Below, one piece after another: positions 32,043 to 41,024 of a DNA stretch of 64,000 nucleotides (position 1 is its first letter; each line of letters opens with the position of its first letter). The notes under the pieces were generated by a model. That model saw nothing but the letters and a program-made list of their open reading frames with translations. It was not told the origin of the DNA and made no database searches. The position numbers were made by a program, and so were the translations under genes. The DNA is taken from the NCBI GenBank assembly GCA_000436835.1, contig FR889135.1:11973-75972 (forward strand), in the 5' to 3' direction. The DNA comes from Eubacterium sp. CAG:251 (GTDB taxonomy: Bacteria; Bacillota; Clostridia; Oscillospirales; Acutalibacteraceae).

Positions 32043-33128
32043 TTAATATTTAACCGGGCTTGACGCAAGGTATTTATTTACCATGAGTGCTACCTTAAAT
32101 ACAATAGCGTCATCAAATTCTCTAAGGTCAAGACCTGTGAGCTTTTTGATTTTTTCAAGCCTGTAAACAAGAGTGTTTCTGTGAACGAAAAGCTTTCTTG
32201 ATGTTTCAGAAACATTAAGGTTGTTTTCAAAGAATTTTTGAATAGTGAAAAGCGTTTCCTGGTCAAGCGATTCGATAGAGCCACGCTTGAACACCTCTTT
32301 AAGGAACATATCGCAAAGAGTTGTCGGAAGCTGATAAATAAGCCTTGCGATGCCGAGATTTTCATAGCTGATAATTGTTTTTTCAGTATCAAAAACCTTG
32401 CCTACTTCAAGTGCCACCTGAGCTTCCTTAAACGAATGAGCAAGCTCCTTAATGCCTGTTACACAAGTGCCGATACCGATAATTGCATTGAAATAAAACT
32501 CAGACAAAAGGGTATCGTTGATTGAACGTGCAAGCTTTTCAAGGTCTTTAATATCAACGTTAGGTCTAACTTCTTTAACAAGAGCGATGTCGCTTTCGTT
32601 TACATTGATAACGAAATCCTTACTCTTATCAGGGAAGAAGTTTTGAATAATGTCAAAAACAGAAATTTCCGTTTCCTGGGTTGTCCTGATTAAAAATACA
32701 ACTCTTGATGCATCGTTGTTGAAATGAAGTTCCCTTGACTTAATATAAATATCGCCCGGAAGAATGTTGTCCAAAATAACGTTCTTAACAAAGTTTGACC
32801 TGTCAAATTTTTCGTCATTGTTTTGCTTTATTTGGTCAAGAGCAACGGCAATGAGCGAAGAATAATGATGTGCAAGGTCATCCGTTCCGTCAACAAATAC
32901 TGCATATTCTGGGCGGACAAGTACGTCAAATGTGGTATATGTTGCATTATCAACGCAGGTTTGATTTGTACTGAAAACGCCGGCAGAGATTACGCCCTTG
33001 CGAATTTCTCCTATTAAGCCGAGCTCACTGCACGCAATAACCGTACCCGTTTCGTCAACAACGCCGATATTTCTGTCGATTGCTTCACGCATTTGATTTA
33101 CTATTCCTTGGAATAATCTGTTTGGCAT
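32043..33128 (-). CDS. CdaR/PucR-family transcriptional regulator
   Basis: The ATG at 33128 follows GAGAGGTGA; the longer frame from 33179 lacks such a site. The 361-residue protein has an N-terminal sensory segment (about 1-120, VVDETGTVIACSELGLIGEIRKG), a central GGDEF-like CdaR domain, and a C-terminal PucR-type helix-turn-helix (about 300-355: LNVSETSRKLFVHRNTLVYRLEKI). CdaR proteins control sugar-diacid or related carbon use, but neighbours here give no substrate. It has its own promoter. Confidence 0.88.
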   Translation of the reverse strand: MPNRLFQGIVNQMREAIDRNIGVVDETGTVIACSELGLIGEIRKGVISAGVFSTNQTCVDNATYTTFDVLVRPEYAVFVDGTDDLAHHYSSLIAVALDQIKQNNDEKFDRSNFVKNVILDNILPGDIYIKSRELHFNNDASRVVFLIRTTQETEISVFDIIQNFFPDKSKDFVINVNESDIALVKEVRPNVDIKDLEKLARSINDTLLSEFYFNAIIGIGTCVTGIKELAHSFKEAQVALEVGKVFDTEKTIISYENLGIARLIYQLPTTLCDMFLKEVFKRGSIESLDQETLFTIQKFFENNLNVSETSRKLFVHRNTLVYRLEKIKKLTGLDLREFDDAIVFKVALMVNKYLASSPVKY

Positions 33129-33205
33129 TATATTCACCTCTCTGTTTAGTTGGGCAGTATGCACAAAGAAATATTGCACAAAAAGTATATGCCCTACTTG
33201 TTCAT

Positions 33206-33234
33206 ATTATACAAGAAGATTAATCATATTGCAA
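33206..33234 (-). promoter_or_regulatory. Promoter of the CdaR-type regulator gene
   Basis: TTGCAA (33229-33234), 17 bases, TATAAT (33206-33211) on the minus strand. Confidence 0.7.
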
Positions 33235-33244
33235 CCATTTTAAC

Positions 33245-33271
33245 AAAAAAAGTTGCACTTTTTTGTGCAAC
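33245..33271 (-). terminator. Terminator of the FHA-to-rsuA operon
   Basis: On the minus strand GTTGCAC/GTGCAAC is followed by a run of seven T, about 80 bases after the rsuA stop. GCACAAA repeats recur nearby. Confidence 0.8.
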
Positions 33272-33350
33272 TTGTTATGAATGGTGAAATTGTTTAGAGA
33301 TAAACACAATATATTGTTGTTAAATTGAATAAAAGTAGCAGAATTTGTTG

Positions 33351-34058
33351 TCATTTGTCACAAAGGGAAGAAATTTCTTCTTTTGTAAGATATCGACATT
33401 CTCCCATTTTTAAATTTTCATCAAGGTCAAGCGAACCCATTTTTATCCTTTTAAGTTCAACAACGTTTATTGAAAAATGAGAAAACATACGCTTGATTTG
33501 ATGATACATCCCCTGTTTAATAATGACCTTTCCTACCTGATAATCACCGTCAACCGGTTCAAGGCTTGCGCCCAGGCATTTGGCGTCTTTAAGTTCTATT
33601 CCTTTTTCAAATTCCTTGATTATTTCATCGTTAAACGGTTTGTCAAGCTTTGCAATATACGTTTTCGGAATGTGATTTTTAGGACTTAATATCGAGTGTG
33701 CAAGTTCGCCGTCGTCGGTAATGAGCATAAAGCCTGTTGTGTCTTTATCAAGCCTGCCGGCAGGAAACAGATTTTTACGCTTCATATCGGGCGGTAAAAT
33801 GTCAACAACCGTCTTTTCTCCTTTTCCGTTTGAAGCTGAAATCACACCCTTGGGTTTATTCATCATAATGTATACATATTTATTATAGTATATTTGCTCG
33901 TTATCGCAAAAAAGCACGGCGCCGTTTTCGTCAAACTTTGCCTTTGGGTCTTTGATTGTTTCTTTACTTACCGCTATTCTTCCTCTTTTAATAAGCGCTA
34001 TTGCATCTTTTCTTGAAATTTGAAGAGCGGTGGCAATTATTTTATCTAATCTTTCCAT
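33351..34058 (-). CDS. rsuA: Small-subunit rRNA pseudouridine synthase (RsuA/RluB family)
   Basis: The 235-residue enzyme has an N-terminal S4 RNA-binding domain (MERLDKIIATALQISRKDAIALIKRG) and the pseudouridine synthase core with the catalytic Asp in AGRLDKDTTGFMLITDDG. It isomerises a uridine of 16S rRNA (position 516 for RsuA); the related RluB/E/F types cannot be fully excluded. It is the last gene of a six-gene minus-strand run. Confidence 0.88.
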   Translation of the reverse strand: MERLDKIIATALQISRKDAIALIKRGRIAVSKETIKDPKAKFDENGAVLFCDNEQIYYNKYVYIMMNKPKGVISASNGKGEKTVVDILPPDMKRKNLFPAGRLDKDTTGFMLITDDGELAHSILSPKNHIPKTYIAKLDKPFNDEIIKEFEKGIELKDAKCLGASLEPVDGDYQVGKVIIKQGMYHQIKRMFSHFSINVVELKRIKMGSLDLDENLKMGECRYLTKEEISSLCDK

Positions 34059-34067
34059 AATATTTGT

Positions 34068-34535
34068 TTATTCGTTTTCCTCAAACCCTACTAAAAAACC
34101 GTCTTTGGCAGATGGATTGCAAATATCGCCGCCGATAAGTTTCCCTTCACAAACAAGCATATCGGCAACAATGCAGTCACCCTTGCCTTTATAATTTGTG
34201 ACTGTGTAGGTGTAAAGCGTTGCTTTTTGCCCCTTGTAATCAGTCAAATCAAAGCCTTGATTTTTTTGAATTTGGTTATAGCTGTTATACACATCATTCC
34301 ATTTCTTAGGAATGGTGATTTCCTTTTGCTCGCAGTCGCTTGCCAGCTTGTAGCCGTATTTGCTTAAATACGCTCGTCTTTCACTGTCGGTCTTTGCGCT
34401 TATTACTGCCGATACACTTTGTGCTTCGCTTGTATGGTTTGATACAAACGTTACCGATATAACGATAATTCCCACAAGCAAAAGAACTATGCCGAATATC
34501 CTTTTCGGCGTTAATTTTAAAGTAAGCATTTTCAT
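34068..34535 (-). CDS. DUF4830-like membrane-anchored protein
   Basis: The 155-residue protein has one N-terminal membrane helix (about 13-33) and an outer domain with the pattern YGYKLASDCEQKEITIPKKW, VYNSYNQIQKNQGFDL and a YTYTVTNY strand, as in DUF4830 proteins of Clostridia. The function is not known. It lies 38 bases after hflX and 9 before rsuA with AAGGTGA as RBS. Confidence 0.72.
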   Translation of the reverse strand: MKMLTLKLTPKRIFGIVLLLVGIIVISVTFVSNHTSEAQSVSAVISAKTDSERRAYLSKYGYKLASDCEQKEITIPKKWNDVYNSYNQIQKNQGFDLTDYKGQKATLYTYTVTNYKGKGDCIVADMLVCEGKLIGGDICNPSAKDGFLVGFEENE

Positions 34536-34573
34536 AGTATCACCTTAGTAATAATATGAGGTGAATTTAATGC

Positions 34574-35872
34574 TTATTCATCTATAATTTTTATATATTG
34601 CTTATTTTTTTCTAAATAAATAATATCAACCGTTGCGTCAATAAGTGTTCCGTCAGGAGTGTATTCCTCACTGTGGATAACCCCGTCTTGCCTTATGTCT
34701 GCAAGAATTGAGCCTTTGCTAAACGGCACTAAAAGTTTTAATCTTTTTTTAGTTTGCGGTAATGCATTTTGAATTGCAAGGAGCAATTCATCTAATCCCT
34801 CGCCTGTTTTTGCACTGATTTTCACGCTTGTTTTAGCGTCTGCAAACGGAAATGCAATGGCAGACGGACTGTGTGTAATGTCACATTTGTTAAATACCGT
34901 TATAACGGGAACAGTGATTGCGCCGTCGGGAAAAAGTGAGGATAAAATTTCTTTTGTAACGTCGATATTGTCGTAGCAATAAGGGCTTGAGGTGTCGCAA
35001 ACGTTTAAAATTACGTCTGCGTATGTTGCTTCCTCCAAAGTGGAGCGAAAAGCGTCAACAAGCTGGTGCGGCAGCCTTGAAATAAAGCCAACGGTGTCAA
35101 TAAGCATAATGCTTTGTCCGTTTGGAAGGCTGAGCTTTCTTGCAGTCGGGTCAAGGGTTGCAAAAAGCTTGTCCTCCTGCAAAACTCCTGCATCGGTAAG
35201 CTTGTTCATAAGTGTTGATTTGCCTGCATTTGTGTAGCCGACTATTGCGACGGATAAAGCGCCGTTTTTCTTTCTTCTTTCGTGAATCATTTCACGTCTG
35301 CTTTTGACCTTGTCAAGCTCCTGCCTGATATTTTGTATTCTTCGCCTGATATGCCTTTTGTCGCTTTCAAGCTTTGTTTCACCCGGACCCCTTGTGCCAA
35401 TGCCGCCGCCGAGCCTTGAAAGCTGAGTGCCCTTTCCCGTAAGGCGGGGAAGAGAATATTTAAGCTGGGCAAGTTCGATTTGAAGCTTACCCTCCTTTGA
35501 ACGTGCACGTCCTGCAAAAATGTCAAGAATAAGCGTTGTTCTGTCAATAACTCTTGTGTTTGTTTCGTCCTCAAGATTGCGAATTTGAACAGGTGAAAGC
35601 TCGCTGTCTGCAATAATTAAATCAATATTCATATTTTCACAAAAGCGAGTCATTTCATAAAGCGCACCCTTGCCAATATATGTTGCGGCAACGGGAGTCT
35701 GCCTTTTTTGAATTGATGTGCCGACAACTTTGGCGCCTGCCGTTTTTGCAAGCTCCTCAAGTTCCTCCATAGAAACCTCGGCGTTAAAATCTCCTGTGTC
35801 AACGCTGATTAAAAGAGCACGCTCCTTTTTATCCTCGTTAAATATTTCGTTTTCATTAGTTTGATTATCCAT
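34574..35872 (-). CDS. hflX: Ribosome-associated GTPase HflX
   Basis: HflX splits stalled or hibernating ribosomes after stress. The 432-residue protein shows the N-terminal HflX domain (KVVGTSIQKRQTPVAATYIGKG; ADSELSPVQIRNLE), the Gly-rich linker (RLGGGIGTRGPGETKLE), and G motifs GYTNAGKST (G1), DTVGF (G3) and NKCD (G4). It starts 24 bases after the penicillin-binding protein gene with GAGAGGGTG as RBS, so it is part of the cell-division-type operon. Confidence 0.95.
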   Translation of the reverse strand: MDNQTNENEIFNEDKKERALLISVDTGDFNAEVSMEELEELAKTAGAKVVGTSIQKRQTPVAATYIGKGALYEMTRFCENMNIDLIIADSELSPVQIRNLEDETNTRVIDRTTLILDIFAGRARSKEGKLQIELAQLKYSLPRLTGKGTQLSRLGGGIGTRGPGETKLESDKRHIRRRIQNIRQELDKVKSRREMIHERRKKNGALSVAIVGYTNAGKSTLMNKLTDAGVLQEDKLFATLDPTARKLSLPNGQSIMLIDTVGFISRLPHQLVDAFRSTLEEATYADVILNVCDTSSPYCYDNIDVTKEILSSLFPDGAITVPVITVFNKCDITHSPSAIAFPFADAKTSVKISAKTGEGLDELLLAIQNALPQTKKRLKLLVPFSKGSILADIRQDGVIHSEEYTPDGTLIDATVDIIYLEKNKQYIKIIDE

Positions 35873-35896
35873 CTGTTCACCCTCTCTAAAGGTGCT

Positions 35897-37285
35897 TTAT
35901 TTGTTTACAAGTGCCTGAAGTACCTTGTTTGCAATAGGACCTGCCGTTTGCGAGCCTGAATTGCCGTATTCCACAAGAACAACAAATGCATACGGGTGCT
36001 CCTCATCATCCATAAAGCCGACGAACCAAGCAGTGTTATGCGAATCAACGTTGTCTATTTGAGCTGTACCCGATTTAGCGCAAAGGTGCAAACCTTCATA
36101 ATTGTAATCGCCGTATTGGGTCTTAACGTTATTTCTCAAAAGTTTTTTCATTTTGCCTGCAACGTCGCTTGAAAGAAGCGGTGTTTCTTTAGTTGTAAAA
36201 CCAAGGTCAAGCGCCTTGCCTGCCTTTGTCGCAAAGCTTTCCACAAGATTGAGCGAAACTGCCGTGCCGTCGTTTGCGATTGCGCCGGCGAGTCTAAGCA
36301 TAGCGATAGGGGATACGAGCGTGTCACCCTGACCTATGCCGGTCCATCCTACATAATCGTCAGCGTCACTTTTTTCAAGGAAAAATCTGCCTGTTGAAGA
36401 TTGTATATCATTATTAAGCGAAACCGGAGATGTAAGACCAAGTTCCTTAGCCGTGTCTGCAAGCTTTTGCGGGCCTAATTCAATAGCAATTTGCGCAAAG
36501 GTGGAGTTGCACGATTTTGCAAGTGCCTGCTTAAAAGTGAGCGTGCCGTGCCTTGCGTTACATTCGATAGGAGTACCTACACCAGGGTCGTATTCGCCCG
36601 TACATTTAAAGGTTCTGTCATAAATGTCCGGAATATTCTCAATAGCGCAAATTGCCGTAACAATTTTGAAGGTTGAGCCGGGGGTGTAAAGACCTGTTAA
36701 AAGCCTGTTGATATATGCGCCTGCATATTCCTCGTTATCGTCTATATCGCTCGGCTTGTTTTGCGGGTCGTAGCTTGGGGTTGAAACCATAACAAGCGTT
36801 TCGCCCGTTTTGTAGTTGATTACGCCGACTGTTCCTGCTTTGTAATTTGAAAGTGCTTTGTATGCAACATCGCAGGCATCTGCGTCAAGCGTCAATTGCA
36901 TATCGTTGCCGCTTCCGTTTTTAATAACACTGTAAATGCCTGTAAGCGAATTATACCCTGTAAGCTTTGCTTTATACACGTTTTGAACGCCTGTTGAAAT
37001 AAAGCCTTGAAGGTCGCCTACTGCGTGAAGCGTAGCCTTTCTTGTTGTTAACGAATCATTGTATTCTCTTTTGCCGTTATTTGTTTCGGCAAGGCTTCTG
37101 CCGTTTCTGTCGGTGATTTTGCCTGCGCCGATTAGTTCGCCGTTATAGTATAGGTGGCTGTTGTAAGGTTGCATAACCCAGCTTGAGCCGTCGGTTATAA
37201 GGCTGTAAGTTAAAAATCCCAAGCCGAAAACAAAGGCAAACACAAGTATCCAAAGGAAAATACCCCTTTTTGTTATCATTTTCAT
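35897..37285 (-). CDS. Penicillin-binding protein, monofunctional transpeptidase (FtsI/PbpA type)
   Basis: The 462-residue protein has one membrane helix (about 8-30), a short N-terminal domain, and a transpeptidase domain with SxxK as STFK (Ser204), SCN at about 258 and KSGTA at about 411. It cross-links peptidoglycan outside the membrane. At 462 residues with a reduced N-terminal domain it resembles the PbpA proteins encoded beside FtsW in FHA operons of Actinobacteria and Clostridia. It overlaps the ftsW-type gene by four bases. Confidence 0.93.
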   Translation of the reverse strand: MKMITKRGIFLWILVFAFVFGLGFLTYSLITDGSSWVMQPYNSHLYYNGELIGAGKITDRNGRSLAETNNGKREYNDSLTTRKATLHAVGDLQGFISTGVQNVYKAKLTGYNSLTGIYSVIKNGSGNDMQLTLDADACDVAYKALSNYKAGTVGVINYKTGETLVMVSTPSYDPQNKPSDIDDNEEYAGAYINRLLTGLYTPGSTFKIVTAICAIENIPDIYDRTFKCTGEYDPGVGTPIECNARHGTLTFKQALAKSCNSTFAQIAIELGPQKLADTAKELGLTSPVSLNNDIQSSTGRFFLEKSDADDYVGWTGIGQGDTLVSPIAMLRLAGAIANDGTAVSLNLVESFATKAGKALDLGFTTKETPLLSSDVAGKMKKLLRNNVKTQYGDYNYEGLHLCAKSGTAQIDNVDSHNTAWFVGFMDDEEHPYAFVVLVEYGNSGSQTAGPIANKVLQALVNK

Positions 37286-38547
37286 TTCTTTTTAACACCT
37301 CCGAGATAGCTGTAGGTGCGTACGTCACTCGCCTTGATAAATGCCAAAACAAGCCAGCAGCTCATAAGCGAGGTACCGCCTTGGCTGACGAAAGGAAGAG
37401 TAACACCCGTAAGCGGTAAAACGTCCGTTATGCCGAAAATGTTAAGCGCACATTGGAAAAGGAGCATTCCGGCGCCTGCAACTGCCGCAATTGAATAAAA
37501 TGTACTTCTTGCCGCAATTGAATTTACAAGGGCGGAAACTGCAATTGCAACGAACGAGAGAACAAGAACTACTGCAAAAATGTAGCCCCATTCCTCACAA
37601 ATTACGCCGAAAACGTCATCTGTATAAACAAGATAGTCATCAAAGAATTTGCGTATATTGCCGTTGCCTATTCCAAGGCCTAAAAGACCGCCGGAGGCAA
37701 TGCCTGTTAAAATATGGGTTTGTTGATATCCTTTTCCGTAAGTATCCTCCCAAATATGGCGGTATATTGAAAAACGTGCCGTAACGTACGGCTTGTATTT
37801 GATTACAATGGCGCCGCCTAAGCCTGCCGCCGCAACAGCTAAGCCTGCCGTTTTAATATCGCCGGAGTTCATAAATGCGATTATTAAAAATGTGATGAAG
37901 AATATGAGCGCCGCACCGAAGTCACGCATTAAGATAAGCGCACCCACGCAGGCAACCGAAAATATAATAAAACGGATTATATTTTTAGAAGTTTGAATTT
38001 TTTCAAGCGTTGCCGCACCGACAAAGATAAACGCAACCTTTACAAATTCCGACGGTTGGAGAGTAAATGAGCCAATACCTATCCAGTTTCTTGCCCCGTA
38101 TTTCTCCGTACCGAATACAAGGTTGACTGCAAGCAAAATTAATCCTGCGATTGCAACGGGCAGCCTCAATTTCATACACAAATCAACGTCGCCCAAAACA
38201 AATGTGAAAACGGTATAAGCAACAACGCTGACCGCCAAAATTATTAACTGCTTAAAGCAAGCTTTCGGGTTGACCGAGCCTATAACCGTAAGTCCGACAC
38301 CGGAAAGAAAAAATGCAATAAATTCAAGTTCAAAATTTCTTCTGTGAACAATTATATATAAAAGCGACACATAAACCCATTCAAGCGCAATGAGCACAAT
38401 ATTTGCAAGCATTGCTTTTGTTGAAAAATCATTATGGGCGCTTGCCGCCTCGAAGCCTGTAATAAGTTGAAAAATGCTCAAAACAAACAGCATTGCAAAA
38501 TTATTAATAGGCTTGATATGCGGTATTTTTTTTGCCTTATTTGCCAT
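37282..38547 (-). CDS. FtsW/RodA/SpoVE-family peptidoglycan polymerase
   Basis: The 421-residue SEDS protein has about ten to twelve membrane helices. Conserved SEDS patterns are visible: FGTEKYGARNWIGIGSFTLQPSEFVK, MRDFGAALIFFITFL, and a C-terminal LPLTGVTLPFVSQGGTSLMSCW. SEDS proteins polymerise glycan strands from lipid II together with a class B PBP, here encoded by the next gene. FtsW, RodA and SpoVE cannot be told apart with confidence. RBS is AAGGAG. Confidence 0.94.
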   Translation of the reverse strand: MANKAKKIPHIKPINNFAMLFVLSIFQLITGFEAASAHNDFSTKAMLANIVLIALEWVYVSLLYIIVHRRNFELEFIAFFLSGVGLTVIGSVNPKACFKQLIILAVSVVAYTVFTFVLGDVDLCMKLRLPVAIAGLILLAVNLVFGTEKYGARNWIGIGSFTLQPSEFVKVAFIFVGAATLEKIQTSKNIIRFIIFSVACVGALILMRDFGAALIFFITFLIIAFMNSGDIKTAGLAVAAAGLGGAIVIKYKPYVTARFSIYRHIWEDTYGKGYQQTHILTGIASGGLLGLGIGNGNIRKFFDDYLVYTDDVFGVICEEWGYIFAVVLVLSFVAIAVSALVNSIAARSTFYSIAAVAGAGMLLFQCALNIFGITDVLPLTGVTLPFVSQGGTSLMSCWLVLAFIKASDVRTYSYLGGVKKK

Positions 38548-38563
38548 TCGTGTTTCTCCTTAA

Positions 38564-39331
38564 TTATTTTTCATAAAATACAAAAACTCTGTCACCGAAG
38601 GTGATTGTGTCCTCGTCAAAAATGAGCTGCGGCTGAGTAATAAATCTGCCGTTTAGCTTCGTTCCGTTGTGGCTGTTTAAATCCGAAAGCGCCCAGCCAC
38701 GAGATGTTAAATGTATTCTTGCGTGCTCACTGCTGATTGTGTCAAGATTGATTTGTATGTCTGAATTTTGACCCCTGCCGATAAGCACGTCTTTTTTTCT
38801 TAAATAAATAGGTCTGTGAGTTTTTACGTCTACCAAAACCGCATAAGCAACATTGCCTGTATTTTGTTTCAATTCGCTCGCCTCATTTCTCATTTGAGTT
38901 TTTGAACTTGCCGAAACAGCCTCGGCACATAAAAATTTTAAAGGGATTGAACCTATTGTGATAATATCGCCATCCTCAATAACGGCACTTCCGTGAACAC
39001 TTCTGTCATTTAATTTAATGCCTGTTTTGGAAAAAGTGTCAGTTATAACCCATTCCTTTCTCTTTTTTGCAATAACTGCGTGAAAACGTGATACATTCGG
39101 CATAGGCAAAACAATATCGTTAGATTTACTTTTTCCTATTGATGTTTCCCATCTGTCAATGTCAATTATAGAACCGTTGTTTTGGTCAACAAGCTGAGCA
39201 AGCTTGTGAAGTCTCGGTCTGTTTCTGAATAAAGATATTATGCAGGTGAATAGTATAATTACAGCCAAAACAGGAAGCACATATCTAAGCACACCTGTCA
39301 AAAATGATAAAGCCGTTTCCAATCCGTTCAC
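38564..39331 (-). CDS. Membrane-anchored protein with two FHA domains
   Basis: The 255-residue protein has an N-terminal membrane helix (about 8-32) and two forkhead-associated domains: one at about 60-135 (TSIGKSKSNDIVLPMPNVSR) and one at about 170-250 (LIGRGQNSDIQINLDTISSE with LNSHNGTKLNGRF). FHA domains bind phosphothreonine, so it likely recruits a Ser/Thr kinase target to the peptidoglycan machinery encoded next. No kinase gene is in the window. It is the first gene of the operon. Confidence 0.92.
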   Translation of the reverse strand: MNGLETALSFLTGVLRYVLPVLAVIILFTCIISLFRNRPRLHKLAQLVDQNNGSIIDIDRWETSIGKSKSNDIVLPMPNVSRFHAVIAKKRKEWVITDTFSKTGIKLNDRSVHGSAVIEDGDIITIGSIPLKFLCAEAVSASSKTQMRNEASELKQNTGNVAYAVLVDVKTHRPIYLRKKDVLIGRGQNSDIQINLDTISSEHARIHLTSRGWALSDLNSHNGTKLNGRFITQPQLIFDEDTITFGDRVFVFYEK

Positions 39332-39367
39332 TCCTTAATTATATATTTTAAAATTATGTATTTAATA

Positions 39368-39396
39368 ATTATAACAATTATGTATTGTTCAGTCAA
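39368..39396 (-). promoter_or_regulatory. Promoter of the FHA-ftsW-pbp-hflX-DUF4830-rsuA operon
   Basis: TTGACT (39391-39396), 17 bases, TATAAT (39368-39373) on the minus strand. Confidence 0.75.
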
Positions 39397-39493
39397 ATAT
39401 TTTGAAAAATTTTAATAATTTTATTACATTGCAAATGCTGCCTTGCATTGTTTCGTGCTATATTTGGTTTAAAAAGGCGAATGTTAAGTTCAG

Positions 39494-39522
39494 TTGACAA
39501 AATTCCACGCAAAAAATATAGA
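39494..39522 (+). promoter_or_regulatory. Promoter of the XRE-DUF4097 pair
   Basis: TTGACA (39494-39499), 17 bases, TATAGA (39517-39522). The predicted start near 39529 supports the ATG at 39567. Confidence 0.6.
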
Positions 39523-39566
39523 TTACTTTGTTCTTTTATGTTATATTTAACCCAGAGGTGATAGAT

Positions 39567-40238
39567 ATGTCTCTTGGACAAAGACTTTACGATTTAAGAA
39601 AAACGACAGGTCTTTCTCAGGAAAAGGCGGCGGAGCAGCTTGGCGTAACAAGGCAGACCGTGTCAAAATGGGAAACCGACCAAACAACTCCGGATTTTGA
39701 TAAAATAATTCCTATCTGCAATCTTTATAATGTTACTACCGCTGAGCTTTTCGGCGAAGAAAAAGAGAATGATTACAGCTATAATATAGATTCAAATACA
39801 GAGCAAACCGCCGGCGATTCCTTCAGCGAGGCTGAAAAGTTTAAAATCAGGCATAAATATAAAATCAGATTTGCCGTGCTTTTAAGTATAGGAATATGCT
39901 TATATATTTTATCTGTTACTCCTTTTGTAGTTTTAAAAAATGAAAAGCTGAGCATTGTTTTGTTTTTCGTTATGATTGCTGTTGCAACAATGCTTATAGT
40001 TTTCGGTGCGATTGCAAAGCCGAAATTTGAGGATGAAAAGAAATCGGACACTCCGGAAAGTAACTTGTATAAACGAATTTGCAGTATTATGTCGGGTGTT
40101 GTACTTGTTATTTATCTTCTTTTAAGTTTTCTTACAGGCGCTTGGTATATCACTTGGGTGCTTTGGATTGTTTATGCGATTGCGTGCCAAATTGCAAAGC
40201 TTGTTTTTTCGTTGAAAGGAATTGAGATTGATGAATAA
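39567..40238 (+). CDS. XRE-family regulator with membrane helices
   Basis: The ATG at 39567 follows AGAGGTGAT and lies after the promoter; an earlier ATG at 39528 coincides with the predicted transcript start. The 223-residue protein has an N-terminal Cro/CI helix-turn-helix (about 5-60: LSQEKAAEQLGVTRQTVSKWE) and then four hydrophobic segments (about 95-215). Such membrane-bound regulators often respond to envelope state. It overlaps the DUF4097-type gene by 8 bases, so the two act together. Confidence 0.88.
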   Translation: MSLGQRLYDLRKTTGLSQEKAAEQLGVTRQTVSKWETDQTTPDFDKIIPICNLYNVTTAELFGEEKENDYSYNIDSNTEQTAGDSFSEAEKFKIRHKYKIRFAVLLSIGICLYILSVTPFVVLKNEKLSIVLFFVMIAVATMLIVFGAIAKPKFEDEKKSDTPESNLYKRICSIMSGVVLVIYLLLSFLTGAWYITWVLWIVYAIACQIAKLVFSLKGIEIDE

Positions 40239-40989
40239 AAGTAAAAAAATCATAATTGCATTAATTGCCGTTTTAACCGCTGTTGCACTTTTTTTGCTTG
40301 GGGTTATGTCGCTTTTTATAGTCGGCGGCGATAAACTTGAAGATATGCTCGATAAAAGGGAGGACGATTTAAAAACAGTAGTTTTTCAGAAAGAGTATAG
40401 TATAAATGATTTTCAAAATATGAAAATTGACTGCGGCTGTGCAGATGTGACGTTTAAGCCGAGCCAAAACGGAAATGTCGGCGTTACTGTTTTCGGCGCA
40501 AACGATAATAAGTTTTCGGGAGAAATTAAGGATAAAACGCTTGAGCTTAACGAAATCTACGGCAAAGCAACGTTTCGCTGGGCAAGGGCGATAAAATTTA
40601 AAGGCCTTCATATTGTTGTTAAAATTCCACAAGGCTTTGATTTTCCGGTTGATATTAATGTTGATTACGGCGATATTGATTTTGAAACTGAATATAATTC
40701 TTTGCTTAATGTTCAAATGGGCACGGGTGATTTTGAAGCGATAAGTCTCGGCGGAAAATTTGATATATCTACGAATATAGGTGATATTTCAATCAAAAAC
40801 GCAAAACCTTATGAAAATTCATCTTTGAAAACCGATACAGGCGATATCGAAGTTGATAATGTTTTAAACACAAAAATTATCAGCGAGGCGGACACGGGCA
40901 ACGAGGATGTAAACGGCAGTGACGATTCATCAGGCGTTACGCTTACGGTAACGACCGATACAGGAGATATTGAAGTTAACGATAATTAA
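40231..40989 (+). CDS. DUF4097-like beta-helix membrane-anchored protein
   Basis: I chose ATG at 40231 with AAAGGA upstream. The 252-residue protein has an N-terminal membrane helix (about 6-30) and an outer domain of short repeated strands that read like GDIDFET, TGDFEAISLGG, IGDISIKNA, TGDIEVDN and TGDIEVND. This is the repeat pattern of DUF4097/DUF4098 adhesin-like proteins, often encoded with PspC- or XRE-type regulators. It is likely the effector or sensor of the XRE protein. No enzyme activity is expected. Confidence 0.8.
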   Translation: MNKSKKIIIALIAVLTAVALFLLGVMSLFIVGGDKLEDMLDKREDDLKTVVFQKEYSINDFQNMKIDCGCADVTFKPSQNGNVGVTVFGANDNKFSGEIKDKTLELNEIYGKATFRWARAIKFKGLHIVVKIPQGFDFPVDINVDYGDIDFETEYNSLLNVQMGTGDFEAISLGGKFDISTNIGDISIKNAKPYENSSLKTDTGDIEVDNVLNTKIISEADTGNEDVNGSDDSSGVTLTVTTDTGDIEVNDN

Positions 40990-40993
40990 AAGA

Positions 40994-41024
40994 AGCCCTT
41001 TTTCGATATGAAAAAGGGCTTTTT
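40994..41024 (+). terminator. Rho-independent terminator of the XRE-DUF4097 pair
   Basis: Stem AAGCCCTTTTTC with GAAAAAGGGCTT and T residues. The MITE-like element begins at the next base. Confidence 0.85.

Noticed and set aside
33304..33319. ACACAATATATTGTTG, a 14-of-16 match to the NrdR box
   Set aside because: It lies in the 3' region of rsuA, away from any reductase promoter; AT-rich palindromes of this type arise by chance.
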